Below are positions 54,152 through 63,793 of a DNA stretch of 64,000 nucleotides, in pieces. Position numbers and translations under genes: made by a program. Location of the stretch: positions 124,001 to 188,000 of the forward strand of contig NZ_PCPA01000005.1 in the NCBI RefSeq assembly GCF_002979515.1, written 5' to 3'. This DNA comes from Microbacterium sp. MYb54. GTDB lineage: Bacteria > Actinomycetota > Actinomycetes > Actinomycetales > Microbacteriaceae. Under the pieces are notes generated by a model that was given only the letters and a program-made list of their open reading frames with translations, had not been told where the DNA came from and did no database searches. How positions within the stretch are numbered: the stretch's first letter is position 1; the number at the start of each line of letters is the position of its first letter.

Positions 54152-55372
54152 TCAGACGGCATCTCTGATGCGGTAGCGGGTGCTCGGTCGGCCTTTGGTC
54201 GAGTAGTCGAGCGCGCGCGTCGCTCGTCCGGACCCGGCGAGGTGTTCGAGGTAGCGGCGCGCGCTGACCCGAGAGATGTCGAGGTCATCTCCGATCTCGC
54301 TCGCCGAGGCGTCGGAGCGGGCGGCGAGTGCCGTGGAGACTCGGCCGAGTGTCTCGGCGCTGAGCCCCTTGGGCAGCCCGAGGCGCTGGCGGAACGCGAT
54401 GATGGCATCCGCTGCCTCGACACGTCGGACCACGTCGTGGAGCTCGGTGTGATCGCGAAGCAGCAGTGTCGCGCCGATACCGCCGCCGTCGGCATCGCTG
54501 CCGGTGCTGCGGGCGACGAGCACGTGCGACCCGACGATCACCGGTCGCCCGGCCGACTCGCCTTCGCGGAGCACGGTCGCCAACTCTTCGCCCAGCACCT
54601 CCGCGGCAGGTTCGCCGTCGAGATCGGCGGCGTCCCTGTCGAGGAAACGTGCGGCGGCATCGTTCACGAGTGTGATCCGCCCGGTGCCGTCGACGGTGAT
54701 CACCCCTTCGCTGAGACCGTGCAGCGTCGTCTCCTGGTTCTTCACGAGCGCCGCGATCTGATGGGGCTCGAGTCGATAGATCCGGCGGCGGATGATCGAG
54801 GTCACCCAGGCGGATCCGAACACCCCGAGCACGGCCGCGGCGAGCATCGCCGAGATCAGCCAGACGAGGTTCGCGCTGAACTCCTCACTGAGCTCCGACT
54901 CGAGGATGCCGACCGACGCTGTGCCGATCACATCGCCGTCGTCGTCGCGGATGGGCACCTTGACCCGCCAGGACGTACCGAGCGTGCCGGTCTGGGTGCC
55001 GACGTAGATCTCGCCGGAGAGCGGGATCGACGGGTCGGTGGAGACCTTCTCTCCGATGCGAGCCGGGTTCGGATGCGAATAGCGGATGCCGTCTTCGTTG
55101 GCCACGACGACATAGGCGAGATCGGAGGCCTCCCGGATGACCTCCGCGATGGGCTGGATCGTGATCGACGGCTCGGCATCGTCGAAGGCCGAGTGCACGA
55201 CGGGCAGGGCGGCGATCGATTGGGCCACAGCCTGCATCCGGTCCTTGTAGGCCTCGCGGAGCGCTTGCTCCTGGAATGCTCCGGCGAGGATGCCGGTCGC
55301 GAGGGTCACCAGGAACACGATCAGCGCCTGCAGCACGAGCAACTGCACGCGCAGCGTCATCTTTGAGGCCAC
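54152..55372 (-). CDS. membrane-bound one-component regulator: CitA/DcuS-like sensor fused to CitB/DpiA-like HTH
   Basis: 402 residues from ATG 55360 (GTG 55372 possible). A helix at about 5-28 and another at about 164-190 flank an extracellular CitA/DcuS-type sensor domain, with IRYSHPNPARIGEKVSTDPS near 92-111 and VGTQTGTLGTSWRVKVPI near 120-137. A cytoplasmic PAS domain follows (about 198-305, GLSEGVITVDGTGRITLVND). It then runs straight into LPKGLSAETLGRVSTALAAR and DISRVSARRYLEHLAGSGRA, the DNA-binding tail of CitB-type response regulators. No H-box, no ATPase boxes and no receiver aspartate exist. It diverges from tctCBA, its likely target; the ligand is probably a di/tricarboxylate. 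Confidence 0.85.
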   Translation of the reverse strand: MASKMTLRVQLLVLQALIVFLVTLATGILAGAFQEQALREAYKDRMQAVAQSIAALPVVHSAFDDAEPSITIQPIAEVIREASDLAYVVVANEDGIRYSHPNPARIGEKVSTDPSIPLSGEIYVGTQTGTLGTSWRVKVPIRDDDGDVIGTASVGILESELSEEFSANLVWLISAMLAAAVLGVFGSAWVTSIIRRRIYRLEPHQIAALVKNQETTLHGLSEGVITVDGTGRITLVNDAAARFLDRDAADLDGEPAAEVLGEELATVLREGESAGRPVIVGSHVLVARSTGSDADGGGIGATLLLRDHTELHDVVRRVEAADAIIAFRQRLGLPKGLSAETLGRVSTALAARSDASASEIGDDLDISRVSARRYLEHLAGSGRATRALDYSTKGRPSTRYRIRDAV

Positions 55373-55427
55373 CTGCTCATTCTGGCCGCTCCGCTCCGGC
55401 GGTGCGAGCGGGGGAGGACACCGCTCG

Positions 55428-55466
55428 CGACCAATAGTTCCGAAACTCCGACCAATGGTTTCCGAA
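55428..55466. promoter_or_regulatory. paired direct repeats between the fused regulator and tctC (probable operators)
   Basis: CGACCAATAGTTCCGAA (55428-55444) and CGACCAATGGTTTCCGAA (55449-55466) are direct repeats starting 21 bases apart, two DNA turns, so both face the same side. They lie midway in the divergent region, the expected place for binding by the HTH of the adjacent regulator. Confidence 0.7.
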
Positions 55467-55537
55467 GGTTGAGCGCAGAAGCCGGAGCTTCCACTGTGGA
55501 TCCACACAGCATCACGAACGCTCAAGGAGGAGCGCAC

Positions 55538-56557
55538 ATGAAGAATGCACGCATCGGAACCCTGGTCGCATTGGCGGCTGCGGCCGCACTCACACTGACG
55601 TCGTGTGCCGGAGGCAGCGCAGCGACCGACGAAGGCGACGCTCAGGAGGAGACCGCCAAGATCACCGACGTCTCGATCGTCGTGCCCGCTGATCCCGGTG
55701 GGGGCTGGGACCAGACCGGGCGCGCCCTGTCGCAGGTGCTCACCGAGGACGACATCGTGAGGTCCGCCCCGGTGACGAACGTGGGAGGCGCCGGCGGCAC
55801 CGTCGGTCTCGCACAGCTCGCCAATGAGAAGGACCCGAACACGCTCATGGTGATGGGGCTCGTCATGGTCGGGGCGGTCGAGACGAACGCCTCGGCCGTG
55901 CGGATCGAGGACACCACCCCGATCGCGCGCCTCACCGACGAGCCGCTCGTGGTGGTCGTGCCGGCCGACTCGAAGTACGACACCCTCGAAGACCTCGTGG
56001 AGGACATCGTCGACAACGGCCAGTCGGTCACGATCACGGGTGGTTCGGCGGGAGGCGCCGACCACATCCTCGCCGGGCTCATGCTCGAAGAGGCGGGTCT
56101 GGATGGGGCCGAGATCGCCGAGAAGCTGAACTACACCCCGAACTCCGGCGGCGGCGAGGCCGTGCCGCTGCTCATCGGGGGCAAGGTCGCCGCCGGCATC
56201 TCCGGTGTCGGAGAGTTCGCGCAGCACATCGAGAGCGGCGCGCTCAAGGCACTGGCGGTGTCGAGCGAGGAGCCCGTCTCACAGCTCCCCGACGTGCCGA
56301 CCATCACCGAAGAGGGCTACGACGTCGTCCTCACCAACTGGCGCGGCGTGATCGCGCCCGGCGACATCTCCGACGGCGAGAAAGACGAACTGGTGCGGGT
56401 GATCACCGAGCTGCACGAGTCCGAGGCGTGGACCGAGCAGCTGGAGACCAAGGGCTGGACCGACGCGTTCCTCGTCGGGGCGGAGTTCGACGAATTCCTC
56501 ACCGGCAACATCGAAGAGGTCACGGCGACGCTGAAGAACATCGGTCTGGTGCAGTGA
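55538..56557 (+). CDS. tctC: tripartite tricarboxylate transporter substrate-binding lipoprotein TctC
   Basis: 339 residues from ATG 55538 behind AAGGAGG. A lipobox LTSC (Cys near 22) anchors it. The mature protein follows the TctC/BugT pattern: [38 protein letters not shown], and [18 protein letters not shown] near residue 168. It captures a carboxylate (citrate or similar) for the TctAB permease. First gene of tctC-tctB-tctA. Confidence 0.93.
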   Translation: MKNARIGTLVALAAAAALTLTSCAGGSAATDEGDAQEETAKITDVSIVVPADPGGGWDQTGRALSQVLTEDDIVRSAPVTNVGGAGGTVGLAQLANEKDPNTLMVMGLVMVGAVETNASAVRIEDTTPIARLTDEPLVVVVPADSKYDTLEDLVEDIVDNGQSVTITGGSAGGADHILAGLMLEEAGLDGAEIAEKLNYTPNSGGGEAVPLLIGGKVAAGISGVGEFAQHIESGALKALAVSSEEPVSQLPDVPTITEEGYDVVLTNWRGVIAPGDISDGEKDELVRVITELHESEAWTEQLETKGWTDAFLVGAEFDEFLTGNIEEVTATLKNIGLVQ

Positions 56558-56558
56558 C

Positions 56559-57128
56559 ATGACGGTCCCCGCATCATCGGGGACCGAGGAGCAGGGGGTG
56601 CGGGTCGACCACGACGGTCGGCCCGCACGCCGCTCTCCCTCCGTCCCCATCGGCGAGCTCGTGTTCGCCGGCATCATGGTCGTGCTCGGCGTCTTCGCCG
56701 TCGTCGGCATCTTCCTGATCCATGTCCCCGTCGGCATGAAAGCGGGTCCCACGGTCTTCCCGATCTTCGTCTCGGTCATCCTTCTCGCCTCCGCGGTCGC
56801 TGTGCTGATCGGTGTGCTGCGCGGTGAGCGCGGCGGAGCGGAGGAGGCGGAGGACATCGATGAGAGCCTCCCGACCGACTGGGTCACCCTGGCCAAGCTC
56901 GCAGGGCTGGTCGTCGCGCACCTGCTCCTGATCGAGCCCCTCGGCTGGGCGCCCGCCGCCGCGCTGCTGTTCGGCGGGGTCGCATGGTCGCTCGCCGCCA
57001 AGCGCTGGTGGATGGCGTTCCTGATCGGCATCGTGGTCGCTCTCGTGATCCAGGTCGTCTTCGGCGGTCTGCTCGGCCTGTCGCTGCCCTGGGGCCCTGC
57101 CCTCGGCTGGCTCGGAAGGATGTTCTGA
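56559..57128 (+). CDS. tctB: tripartite tricarboxylate transporter small permease TctB
   Basis: 189 residues with four membrane helices, as usual for the small subunit: [40 protein letters not shown], a third over [17 protein letters not shown] and a fourth near the end. Between helices 2 and 3 an acidic loop ([17 protein letters not shown]) is exposed. It starts 1 base after tctC and overlaps tctA. Confidence 0.9.
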   Translation: MTVPASSGTEEQGVRVDHDGRPARRSPSVPIGELVFAGIMVVLGVFAVVGIFLIHVPVGMKAGPTVFPIFVSVILLASAVAVLIGVLRGERGGAEEAEDIDESLPTDWVTLAKLAGLVVAHLLLIEPLGWAPAAALLFGGVAWSLAAKRWWMAFLIGIVVALVIQVVFGGLLGLSLPWGPALGWLGRMF

Positions 57129-58675
57129 TGGACAGCTGGACCCTGTTGATGGAGGGCTTCGCGACGGCGCTGCAGCCGCAGTACCTCGCGTTCGCCTTCC
57201 TCGGCGTCTTCGTCGGCACCGCGGTCGGTGTGCTGCCGGGCATCGGGCCCGCCATGACGGTGGCGCTGCTTCTTCCCCTCACCTACACGCTCGACCCTGC
57301 AGCCGCGCTCATCACCTTCGCCGGCATCTACTACGGCGGCATGTACGGCGGCTCGACGACGAGCATCCTGCTCAACACCCCGGGAGAGTCGGCCTCCATA
57401 GTCACGGCGATCGAGGGGAACAAGATGGCGAAGATCGGGCGCGGTGCTGCCGCGCTCGCCACCGCCGCCATCGGCTCGTTCGTGGCCGGCACGCTGGCGA
57501 CACTGGGCCTGACGCTGTTGGCTCCGCTGCTCGCGCAGTTCGCGGTCAACCTCGGGCCCGCCGACTACGTGGCCCTCATCGTCATCGCGTTCATCACGGT
57601 CGGCGCGCTGATCGGCAGCTCGATCTCGCGAGGGATGCTCTCGCTCGGCGTCGGCCTGTTCCTCGGGCTCGTGGGCACCGACTGGCTGTCGGGGCAGCAG
57701 CGCTACACGCTGGGGCTCCCCGCGCTCTCGGATGGCGTGGACATCGTCCTGGTCGCGGTCGGGCTCTTCGCGGTAGGAGAGACCTTCTACATCGCCGCCC
57801 GGCTGCGGCACGGCGCCGCGGACGTCATCCCCGTCACCCGTGGATGGCGCTCGTGGATGACGAAGTCGGACTGGCGGAGGTCGTGGAAGCCCTGGCTGCG
57901 AGGAACCGCGATCGGCTTCCCGATCGGCACGATCCCCGCCGGCGGCGCTGACGTCGCGACCTTCCTGTCGTATGCGACCGAGCGCAAGCTCTCGAAGCAC
58001 CGCGGCGAGTTCGGACACGGTGCGATCGAGGGTGTGGCAGGCCCGGAATCGGCGAACAACGCGGCGGCCGCCGGCGTGCTGGTGCCGTTGCTCACGCTCG
58101 GACTGCCGACGACCGCGACCGCGGCGATCATCCTCACGGCGTTCCAGTCGTACGGCATCCAGCCGGGACCGCTGCTGTTCGAGAGCCAGTCGAACCTGGT
58201 GTGGGCGCTGATCGCGAGCCTCTACATCGGCAACGTCATCCTGATCGTGCTGAACCTGCCGCTCGTGGGCATGTGGGTGAAGCTGCTGCAGATCCCGCGG
58301 CCGTACCTCTACGCCGGCATCCTGCTGTTCGCGGTCTTCGGCGCTTATGCGCTGCACGGTTCGCCGTCTGACATCGTGATCCTGCTGATCGTCGGCATCC
58401 TCGGCTACTTCATGCGGAGGTACGGCTATCCGGTGGCGCCGCTCGTGGTCGGGATGATCCTCGGGCCGATGGCGGAGGAGCAGCTGCGCAAGGCGCTACA
58501 GCTGAGTCAGGGAGATCTGAGCACGCTGGTCATGCAGCCCTTCGCAGCGATCGCGTACGGGGTGCTCGCACTCCTGATCGTCGGCGGACTGTGGCTGCGC
58601 CGGCGGCAGCGTCGGTACGAGCAGGCATTGACCGAGTCGATCGCGGTGCCGATCAAGGCCGACTCGGAGGTCTGA
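57128..58675 (+). CDS. tctA: tripartite tricarboxylate transporter large permease TctA
   Basis: 515 residues with 11-12 helices. Family signatures: [60 protein letters not shown], and [20 protein letters not shown] near residue 300. The proton- or sodium-coupled uptake of tricarboxylates is known for the family. The ATG overlaps the tctB stop by 1 base. Confidence 0.95.
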   Translation: MDSWTLLMEGFATALQPQYLAFAFLGVFVGTAVGVLPGIGPAMTVALLLPLTYTLDPAAALITFAGIYYGGMYGGSTTSILLNTPGESASIVTAIEGNKMAKIGRGAAALATAAIGSFVAGTLATLGLTLLAPLLAQFAVNLGPADYVALIVIAFITVGALIGSSISRGMLSLGVGLFLGLVGTDWLSGQQRYTLGLPALSDGVDIVLVAVGLFAVGETFYIAARLRHGAADVIPVTRGWRSWMTKSDWRRSWKPWLRGTAIGFPIGTIPAGGADVATFLSYATERKLSKHRGEFGHGAIEGVAGPESANNAAAAGVLVPLLTLGLPTTATAAIILTAFQSYGIQPGPLLFESQSNLVWALIASLYIGNVILIVLNLPLVGMWVKLLQIPRPYLYAGILLFAVFGAYALHGSPSDIVILLIVGILGYFMRRYGYPVAPLVVGMILGPMAEEQLRKALQLSQGDLSTLVMQPFAAIAYGVLALLIVGGLWLRRRQRRYEQALTESIAVPIKADSEV

Positions 58676-58712
58676 GTTCGGGAGGGGAGGAGGTCACGAG
58701 TAGGCTGATCCG

Positions 58713-59510
58713 GTGAGTGACGTACAGGCCCCGGCAAGAGGGCCTCGTGCCTACACGGCGTTCATCGGGATCGGCCTTCTCGCCGGCCTCCTCTCCGGCC
58801 TCTTCGGCGTCGGCGGCGGCACGGTCATCGTCCCGCTGCTGGTGCTCCTGCTCCACTTCGATCAGCGCCTCGCCGCCGGGACCTCGCTCGCGGCGATCGT
58901 GCCCACGGCCAGCGTGGGCGTCATCTCCTACGCCACGACCGGGTCGGTGGCCTGGATCCCGGCGATCATCCTCGCGGCCGGCGCCGTCGTGGGTGCGCAG
59001 ATCGGCACGCGCCTGTTGCCTCGCATCTCGCAGACGGCCCTGCGCTGGGGCTTCGTCGGCTTCCTGGTGGTCGTGATCATCAGCCTCTTCCTGGTGATCC
59101 CCTCGCGCGACGCCGCGTTCGAACTCTCCTGGCTCACCGGCATCGCGCTCGTCGGGGTCGGCGTCGGCACCGGGATCCTCGCCGGTCTCATCGGCGTCGG
59201 CGGCGGAGTCATCGTCGTCCCCGTGCTGATGCTGGCCTTCGGCACGAGCGATCTGGTCGCCAAGGGCACGTCGCTCCTCATGATGATCCCGACGGCGATC
59301 TCCGGCACGGTGGGCAACCTCCGCAACCGCAACGTCGATCTTCTCGCTGCCGCGCTGATCGGAGTCTCGGCCTGCACGACGACAGCTCTCGGGGCGTGGC
59401 TGGCGACGATCGTCGATCCGACGCTGGGCAACATGCTGTTCGCGGCATACCTCGTCGTGATCGCCGTGCAGATGGCGATCAAGGCGGTCAGAGGACGCAA
59501 GCGCAGCTGA
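58713..59510 (+). CDS. TauE/SafE-family permease
   Basis: 265 residues with eight helices arranged as two repeats, each with the GxGGG turn: LFGVGGGTVIVPLLVLLL near 24-41 and LIGVGGGVIVVPVLMLAF near 153. Family members export sulfite/sulfonates or organic acids. The GTG start lies 6 bases after a TAGGCT box, so it is probably leaderless. Downstream hairpin at 59517-59544. The link to carboxylate transport is only by location. Confidence 0.9.
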   Translation: MSDVQAPARGPRAYTAFIGIGLLAGLLSGLFGVGGGTVIVPLLVLLLHFDQRLAAGTSLAAIVPTASVGVISYATTGSVAWIPAIILAAGAVVGAQIGTRLLPRISQTALRWGFVGFLVVVIISLFLVIPSRDAAFELSWLTGIALVGVGVGTGILAGLIGVGGGVIVVPVLMLAFGTSDLVAKGTSLLMMIPTAISGTVGNLRNRNVDLLAAALIGVSACTTTALGAWLATIVDPTLGNMLFAAYLVVIAVQMAIKAVRGRKRS

Positions 59511-59516
59511 GCTGGA

Positions 59517-59544
59517 TCGTGGATGAAGAGATCTTCATCCACGA
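59517..59544 (+). terminator. terminator after the TauE/SafE gene
   Basis: TCGTGGATGAAG (59517-59528) pairs perfectly with CTTCATCCACGA (59533-59544) over an AGAT loop. Confidence 0.8.
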
Positions 59545-59582
59545 CTCATCTGCACATCATGATCGCCGGGCATCATGGGGAC

Positions 59583-59867
59583 ATGACCACCCCACGACGC
59601 CTCCTCATCACCGGCGCGCTGATCGCGATCCCCGTCGCCTTCGCGATCGGGAGCGTCGTGCTGGCGCAGATGCCTCCCTCACCACAGATCCCCACCGAAC
59701 CCGTATCGGTGCAACTCGCCCCGCCGGCGCCGACCGAGGAACCAGCCCCCGCACCGGCTCCCGTGGTTCCGGTTCCCGCTCCAGCGCCCGCACCGCCCCC
59801 TGCCCCGGCGCCCGCGCCTGCACCACCTGCCGGTGACGACGACGATGACGGCGGCGACGATGACTGA
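59583..59867 (+). CDS. short exported/anchored Pro-Ala-rich protein upstream of the sensor kinase
   Basis: 94 residues from ATG 59583. A membrane helix (RLLITGALIAIPVAFAIGSV) is followed by about 50 residues of Pro/Ala repeats with valines and a terminal Asp/Gly run (DDDDDGGDDD). Such a tail would extend into the cell wall and could bind cations. Its end overlaps the kinase start, implying joint translation. It may be an accessory of the sensor, but that is inference. Confidence 0.65.
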   Translation: MTTPRRLLITGALIAIPVAFAIGSVVLAQMPPSPQIPTEPVSVQLAPPAPTEEPAPAPAPVVPVPAPAPAPPPAPAPAPAPPAGDDDDDGGDDD

Positions 59868-61419
59868 CGCACCCACCCTGCCCCTCGACCTCGGCGAGGC
59901 CGCTCCGGCACGCCCCGAGACGCGCGCGGTGCCGCAGGGCTCCGCCCCCGCCGGTGCGCCGCTTCGCACGCTGCGTCGCCGCACGCTGCCCGCCCGCTGG
60001 CGCATCACACTGTGGATCATCCTGAGCACGGCGATCACGCTTCTCGCCGTCGGGATGATCGGCCGCAGCATCTTCCTCGCCGGCGTCGAGCAGTCGGCCA
60101 ACGCCGAGATCGAGCAGGAGGCCGCAGAGTTCTCCCGGTTCGCGGAGGATGCAGCCGCCAGCGGTCACACCACGGCCGAGGAGCTGGTCGCCGAGTATGT
60201 CGCCCGGCAGTCCGTGCATGAGAACGAGGTCGTCGTGGCCGCGGTCGAGGGCATGGTCATCGCGGTCGCGAACGGCCGCGTGGAGGCGACCGATGCGTCC
60301 ACACTGTCGGCTGTTCCGGGAGGCGAGTCGCTGGTGACCCGACTGCTCGGCGAATCCGTGGCATCCGGTGCGATGGACTCGCCCGAAGCCGGACCCCTGC
60401 GCTGGGGGCGGCTGGACTTCACCACGGGCGACCGCGACGGGGCCGTCCTCATCGTGCAGTACACGCAGGAGGCCAGAGCGCAGGTCGACGCAGGTTTCGC
60501 CACCATCGCGTGGGTCGCCCTGATCGGGATCGTGCTCAGCTCCGGCGTCGCGTGGCTGGTGGCCGGACAGATCCTCGCACCGGTGCGAGAGGTCTACCGC
60601 GTGGCCCGCGACATCGGCGAGCATGACCTCTCCGCCAGGGTCCCGGTCGAGGGGACCGACGACATCGCCGCCGTGGCGACGACCTTCAACCAGATGCTCG
60701 ACCGCCTCGAGGCCGTGCACGCCACGCAGCAACGGTTCGTCGACGACGCGGGGCATGAGCTGCGTACCCCGATCACGATCGTTCGCGGGCAACTGGAACT
60801 GCTCAGCGAAGACCCCGAGGAGCGCGCGGCGACCCTGCGGCTGGTGAGCGACGAGCTCGACCGGATGAGCCGCATCGTCACCGACCTGCTCGTGCTGGCG
60901 CGGGCCGAGCAGCCCGACTTCGTGCGGGTCGCGAACTGCGACATCGCCGCCCTCACCCTCGACATCGAAGCCAAGGCCCAGAACCTCGGTGATCGTCGCT
61001 GGCAGCTCATGGAGGTGGCGGAAGGGACCGCGGCGCTGGACCCTCAGCGGGTCACCCAAGCCGTGCTCCAGCTCGCAGCCAACGCGGTACAGGTCACCGA
61101 GACGGGCGACCGCATCCTCATCGGATCGCGCTTCGACGGCGACGGCGAGGAACGGCGCCTGCGGCTGTGGGTGCGCGACTCCGGTCCAGGCGTCGCGGCT
61201 GCCGATGCCGAGCGCATCTTCGAGCGCTTCGCCCGTGGCGACAGCTCCGGCGTGCGCCGCGGGTCGGGGCTCGGGCTCGCGATCGTGCGGGCGATCACCG
61301 ACGGGCACGGCGGTTCAGCCTGGGTCGACAGTGTGCTCGGCGACGGCGCCACATTCGGCATCGACCTCCCGGCACCCGCCACAACGCGGTTCGACGCCGC
61401 GGCAGAGAGGAGCGAGTGA
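59860..61419 (+). CDS. sensor histidine kinase (HAMP, HisKA, HATPase)
   Basis: 519 residues from ATG 59860 (GTG 59833 also possible). Two helices (about 47-75 and 213-237) flank an extracellular sensor of ~135 residues. Then come a HAMP linker, the H-box DDAGHELRTPITIVRGQLEL (phospho-His299), N-box QLAANAVQVT, G1 VRDSGPGVAA, and G2 RGSGLGLAIVRAI. It pairs with the response regulator 1 base downstream. The signal is unknown; downstream transport genes suggest a carboxylate or glycerate-related cue. Confidence 0.94.
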   Translation: MTDAPTLPLDLGEAAPARPETRAVPQGSAPAGAPLRTLRRRTLPARWRITLWIILSTAITLLAVGMIGRSIFLAGVEQSANAEIEQEAAEFSRFAEDAAASGHTTAEELVAEYVARQSVHENEVVVAAVEGMVIAVANGRVEATDASTLSAVPGGESLVTRLLGESVASGAMDSPEAGPLRWGRLDFTTGDRDGAVLIVQYTQEARAQVDAGFATIAWVALIGIVLSSGVAWLVAGQILAPVREVYRVARDIGEHDLSARVPVEGTDDIAAVATTFNQMLDRLEAVHATQQRFVDDAGHELRTPITIVRGQLELLSEDPEERAATLRLVSDELDRMSRIVTDLLVLARAEQPDFVRVANCDIAALTLDIEAKAQNLGDRRWQLMEVAEGTAALDPQRVTQAVLQLAANAVQVTETGDRILIGSRFDGDGEERRLRLWVRDSGPGVAAADAERIFERFARGDSSGVRRGSGLGLAIVRAITDGHGGSAWVDSVLGDGATFGIDLPAPATTRFDAAAERSE

Positions 61420-61420
61420 G

Positions 61421-62080
61421 ATGCGCAGCATCCTGATCGCCGAAGACGACCCGCACATCACCTCGTTCGTCCGCCGCGGCCTGCGGGCGGCCGGGTACGA
61501 GACCGCCGAGGCGGCCGACGGACACACCGCCCTGCTGATGGCTCGCAGCGGCATGTTCGATCTGGTCCTGCTCGACATCGGTCTCGGCGGCATGGACGGG
61601 TTCGACGTGTTGGCGAACCTTCGCGGTGAAGGCGTCACGACACCCGTGATCATCCTCACCGCGCGCGACTCGGTCATCGACACCGTGCGGGGCCTGGAGA
61701 GCGGAGCCAACGACTACGTCACCAAGCCGTTCCAGTTCGCCGAGCTCATCGCCCGTGTGCGGCTGCGGATCGGCGACGGGGAGGGGCGTGCGGCCGGCCC
61801 CGTCCTCACCCATGACGACGTGCGGGTCGATGTGCGGGCCCGCACGGTCACGGTCGACGGAGACATGCGCGAACTCACCTCGCGGGAGTTCGCACTGCTC
61901 GAGGTGTTCCTGCAGAACGCAGGTCAGGTGCTGTCCCGGGACCAGCTGATCGGGCACGTCTGGGGGATGGATTTCGACCCGGCCTCCAACGTGGTCGACG
62001 TGTACGTGCGAGCGCTGCGCGGAAAGATCGGGGTCGACCGCATCGAGACGGTGCGCGGGGCGGGATACCGATTCCGATGA
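61421..62080 (+). CDS. OmpR/PhoB-family response regulator
   Basis: 219 residues. Receiver domain with acidic pair AEDDPHI, phospho-acceptor Asp52 in LVLLDIGLGG, Thr in ILTARDS and Lys in YVTKPFQFAEL. The C-terminal winged helix has LTSREFALLEVFLQNAGQVL and NVVDVYVRALRGKI. It is the partner of the upstream kinase, and its stop overlaps the DASS-type transporter start, so the pair probably controls that operon. Confidence 0.96.
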   Translation: MRSILIAEDDPHITSFVRRGLRAAGYETAEAADGHTALLMARSGMFDLVLLDIGLGGMDGFDVLANLRGEGVTTPVIILTARDSVIDTVRGLESGANDYVTKPFQFAELIARVRLRIGDGEGRAAGPVLTHDDVRVDVRARTVTVDGDMRELTSREFALLEVFLQNAGQVLSRDQLIGHVWGMDFDPASNVVDVYVRALRGKIGVDRIETVRGAGYRFR

Positions 62081-63675
62081 GCGATCGCACCCATACCGAG
62101 ACCGAGACCGAGAGCGAGCCGTCGGTGATCGAGCGCACGCGATTCTCGACCATGCCGCCGCAGCGTCCGGCCCCGTTCACCCGTCGCAGCTCGGCCGGAT
62201 CGGGCTTCGCGGTGCGCCGGCTCGGGCGCGGGCGCATCCTCAGCCTCAGCGCCCTCGGACTCGTGCTGGTCGCGGGGCTCGCCATGGCGGTGTCGTCGCT
62301 GTCTCAGGGCGCCGGCCCCGGCCAGGTGACCATGCCGATCGCCGTGACGCTCACCGTCTTCCTGCTCGCGGTGTGGGCCTGGACTTCGACGCGGCTCGAC
62401 GACACTCTCGTCGCCTTCCTCGCCGCGATCGCCCTGATCGTCACCGGCGTGCTGCCGGCGAGCGACTTCTTCGCCTCGCTCGGCGACGAGACCATCTGGC
62501 TGCTCATCGGAGCGTTCGTGATCGCCGCCGCAGTGTCGTCGTCGGGCCTCGCCCTGCGTGGCGCCTCGCATCTGCTTCGGTTCGCACGAGGACCGCGGAG
62601 CCTCTTCCATCTGACGACCGTCGCCCTCACGCTCACCGCCTTCGCCGTTCCTGCGACTTCCGGGCGCGCGGCGCTGGCCGTTCCGGTATACGCAGCTGTC
62701 GCCGCGACTCTTCCCGGACGTGAGCGGGTGATCCGCGCCCTCGCCTTGCTGATGCCGACCGTGGTGTTGCTCTCGGCCGTCGGCTCGCTGCTCGGCGCAG
62801 GAGCGCACATCGTCACGGACCAGCTTCTGCGCGCCGCCGGCGAAGAGGGCTTCACGTTCCTGAGCTGGCTCTGGCTCGGGCTGCCGCTGGCGGTGGTCTC
62901 CTCGCACCTGGCCTGCGAGATCATCCTCTGGCGCTTCACCCGCCGAGCCGACCGCGCGACGCCCCTGACGATGGATGCTGCGGAGATCGGCCGTTCCGCA
63001 TCGACCGCCGTGACCGGGCCGCTCAGCACCATGGAGCGGCGGGCTGCCGTGCTGCTGGGCGGTGTGATCCTCCTCTGGGCCACCGAACCGCTGCACCACC
63101 TGTCGCCGGCCCTGGTCGCCCTCATCGGAGCCGTCGCCGCCGTGACGCCGGGCATCGGCTGCCTGACGTTCCCCGCAGCGATCAAGCGTGTGCCGTGGTC
63201 GCTGCTGCTGTTCCTCGCCGCGACTCTCGCGCTGGCATCCGCGCTCACCACGACCGGGGCCGCGGCCTGGCTGAGCTCGTCGGCGCTCGCTCCGCTGCAT
63301 GGACTCGGCGCTGCAGGAGCCGTCGCGTTCGTGCTCGTGGTCATCGCGATCTCGACCGCTGCGCACCTGCTGATCCCGTCGCGGTCGGCGCGCTCCGCCG
63401 CGATCATCCCGGTCGTGATCGCTCTCGCTCCTGCGCTCGGCGTCTCCCCGATGGCCGCGGCGTTCGCCTCGACCGCCGCGGCGGGCTTCTGCCACACGCT
63501 GCCCAGCTCTGCGAAGCCGGTCGCGATGTTCGCCGACCCCGACATCGTCAGCGGAGGATTCACCCCGCACGATCTGCGTCGGCTCTCGGCGCTGCTCGCT
63601 CCCGCGATGTTCGTGCTGGTCGCGGTCTTCGCCCTGTGGGTCTGGCCGCTGATGGGGCTGCCGCTGCTGCTCTGA
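62077..63675 (+). CDS. DASS/SLC13-type anion transporter (di/tricarboxylate or arsenite-like)
   Basis: 532 residues. A ~50-residue polar N-terminal tail leads to about 11 helices. GDETIWLLIGAFVIAAAVSS near residue 138 and the inverted second half with FVLVVIAISTAAHLLIPSRS, then SSAKPVAMF, match the ArsB/NhaD/DASS ion-transporter fold. Substrate may be succinate, citrate, sulfate or glycerate; the following glycerate kinase favours an organic acid. ATGA overlap with the response regulator. Confidence 0.85.
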   Translation: MSDRTHTETETESEPSVIERTRFSTMPPQRPAPFTRRSSAGSGFAVRRLGRGRILSLSALGLVLVAGLAMAVSSLSQGAGPGQVTMPIAVTLTVFLLAVWAWTSTRLDDTLVAFLAAIALIVTGVLPASDFFASLGDETIWLLIGAFVIAAAVSSSGLALRGASHLLRFARGPRSLFHLTTVALTLTAFAVPATSGRAALAVPVYAAVAATLPGRERVIRALALLMPTVVLLSAVGSLLGAGAHIVTDQLLRAAGEEGFTFLSWLWLGLPLAVVSSHLACEIILWRFTRRADRATPLTMDAAEIGRSASTAVTGPLSTMERRAAVLLGGVILLWATEPLHHLSPALVALIGAVAAVTPGIGCLTFPAAIKRVPWSLLLFLAATLALASALTTTGAAAWLSSSALAPLHGLGAAGAVAFVLVVIAISTAAHLLIPSRSARSAAIIPVVIALAPALGVSPMAAAFASTAAAGFCHTLPSSAKPVAMFADPDIVSGGFTPHDLRRLSALLAPAMFVLVAVFALWVWPLMGLPLLL

Positions 63676-63793
63676 TCCGCAGCGCTCCCGCCCCTCACAT
63701 CCGCTTCACTCCGCGTGCGCCGCCGGTGCACCGGTGCTCGTCGTGCCCGCACACCGGGCATTCGTCGCCCGTTCGGGCGCAGAAGGAGGAACC

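Noticed and set aside
54152-56227. Longer 691-codon version of the fused regulator frame
   Set aside because: The extra N-terminal part lies antisense to tctC and across the divergent promoter region. The protein starts naturally at 55360 or 55372, just before its first membrane helix.
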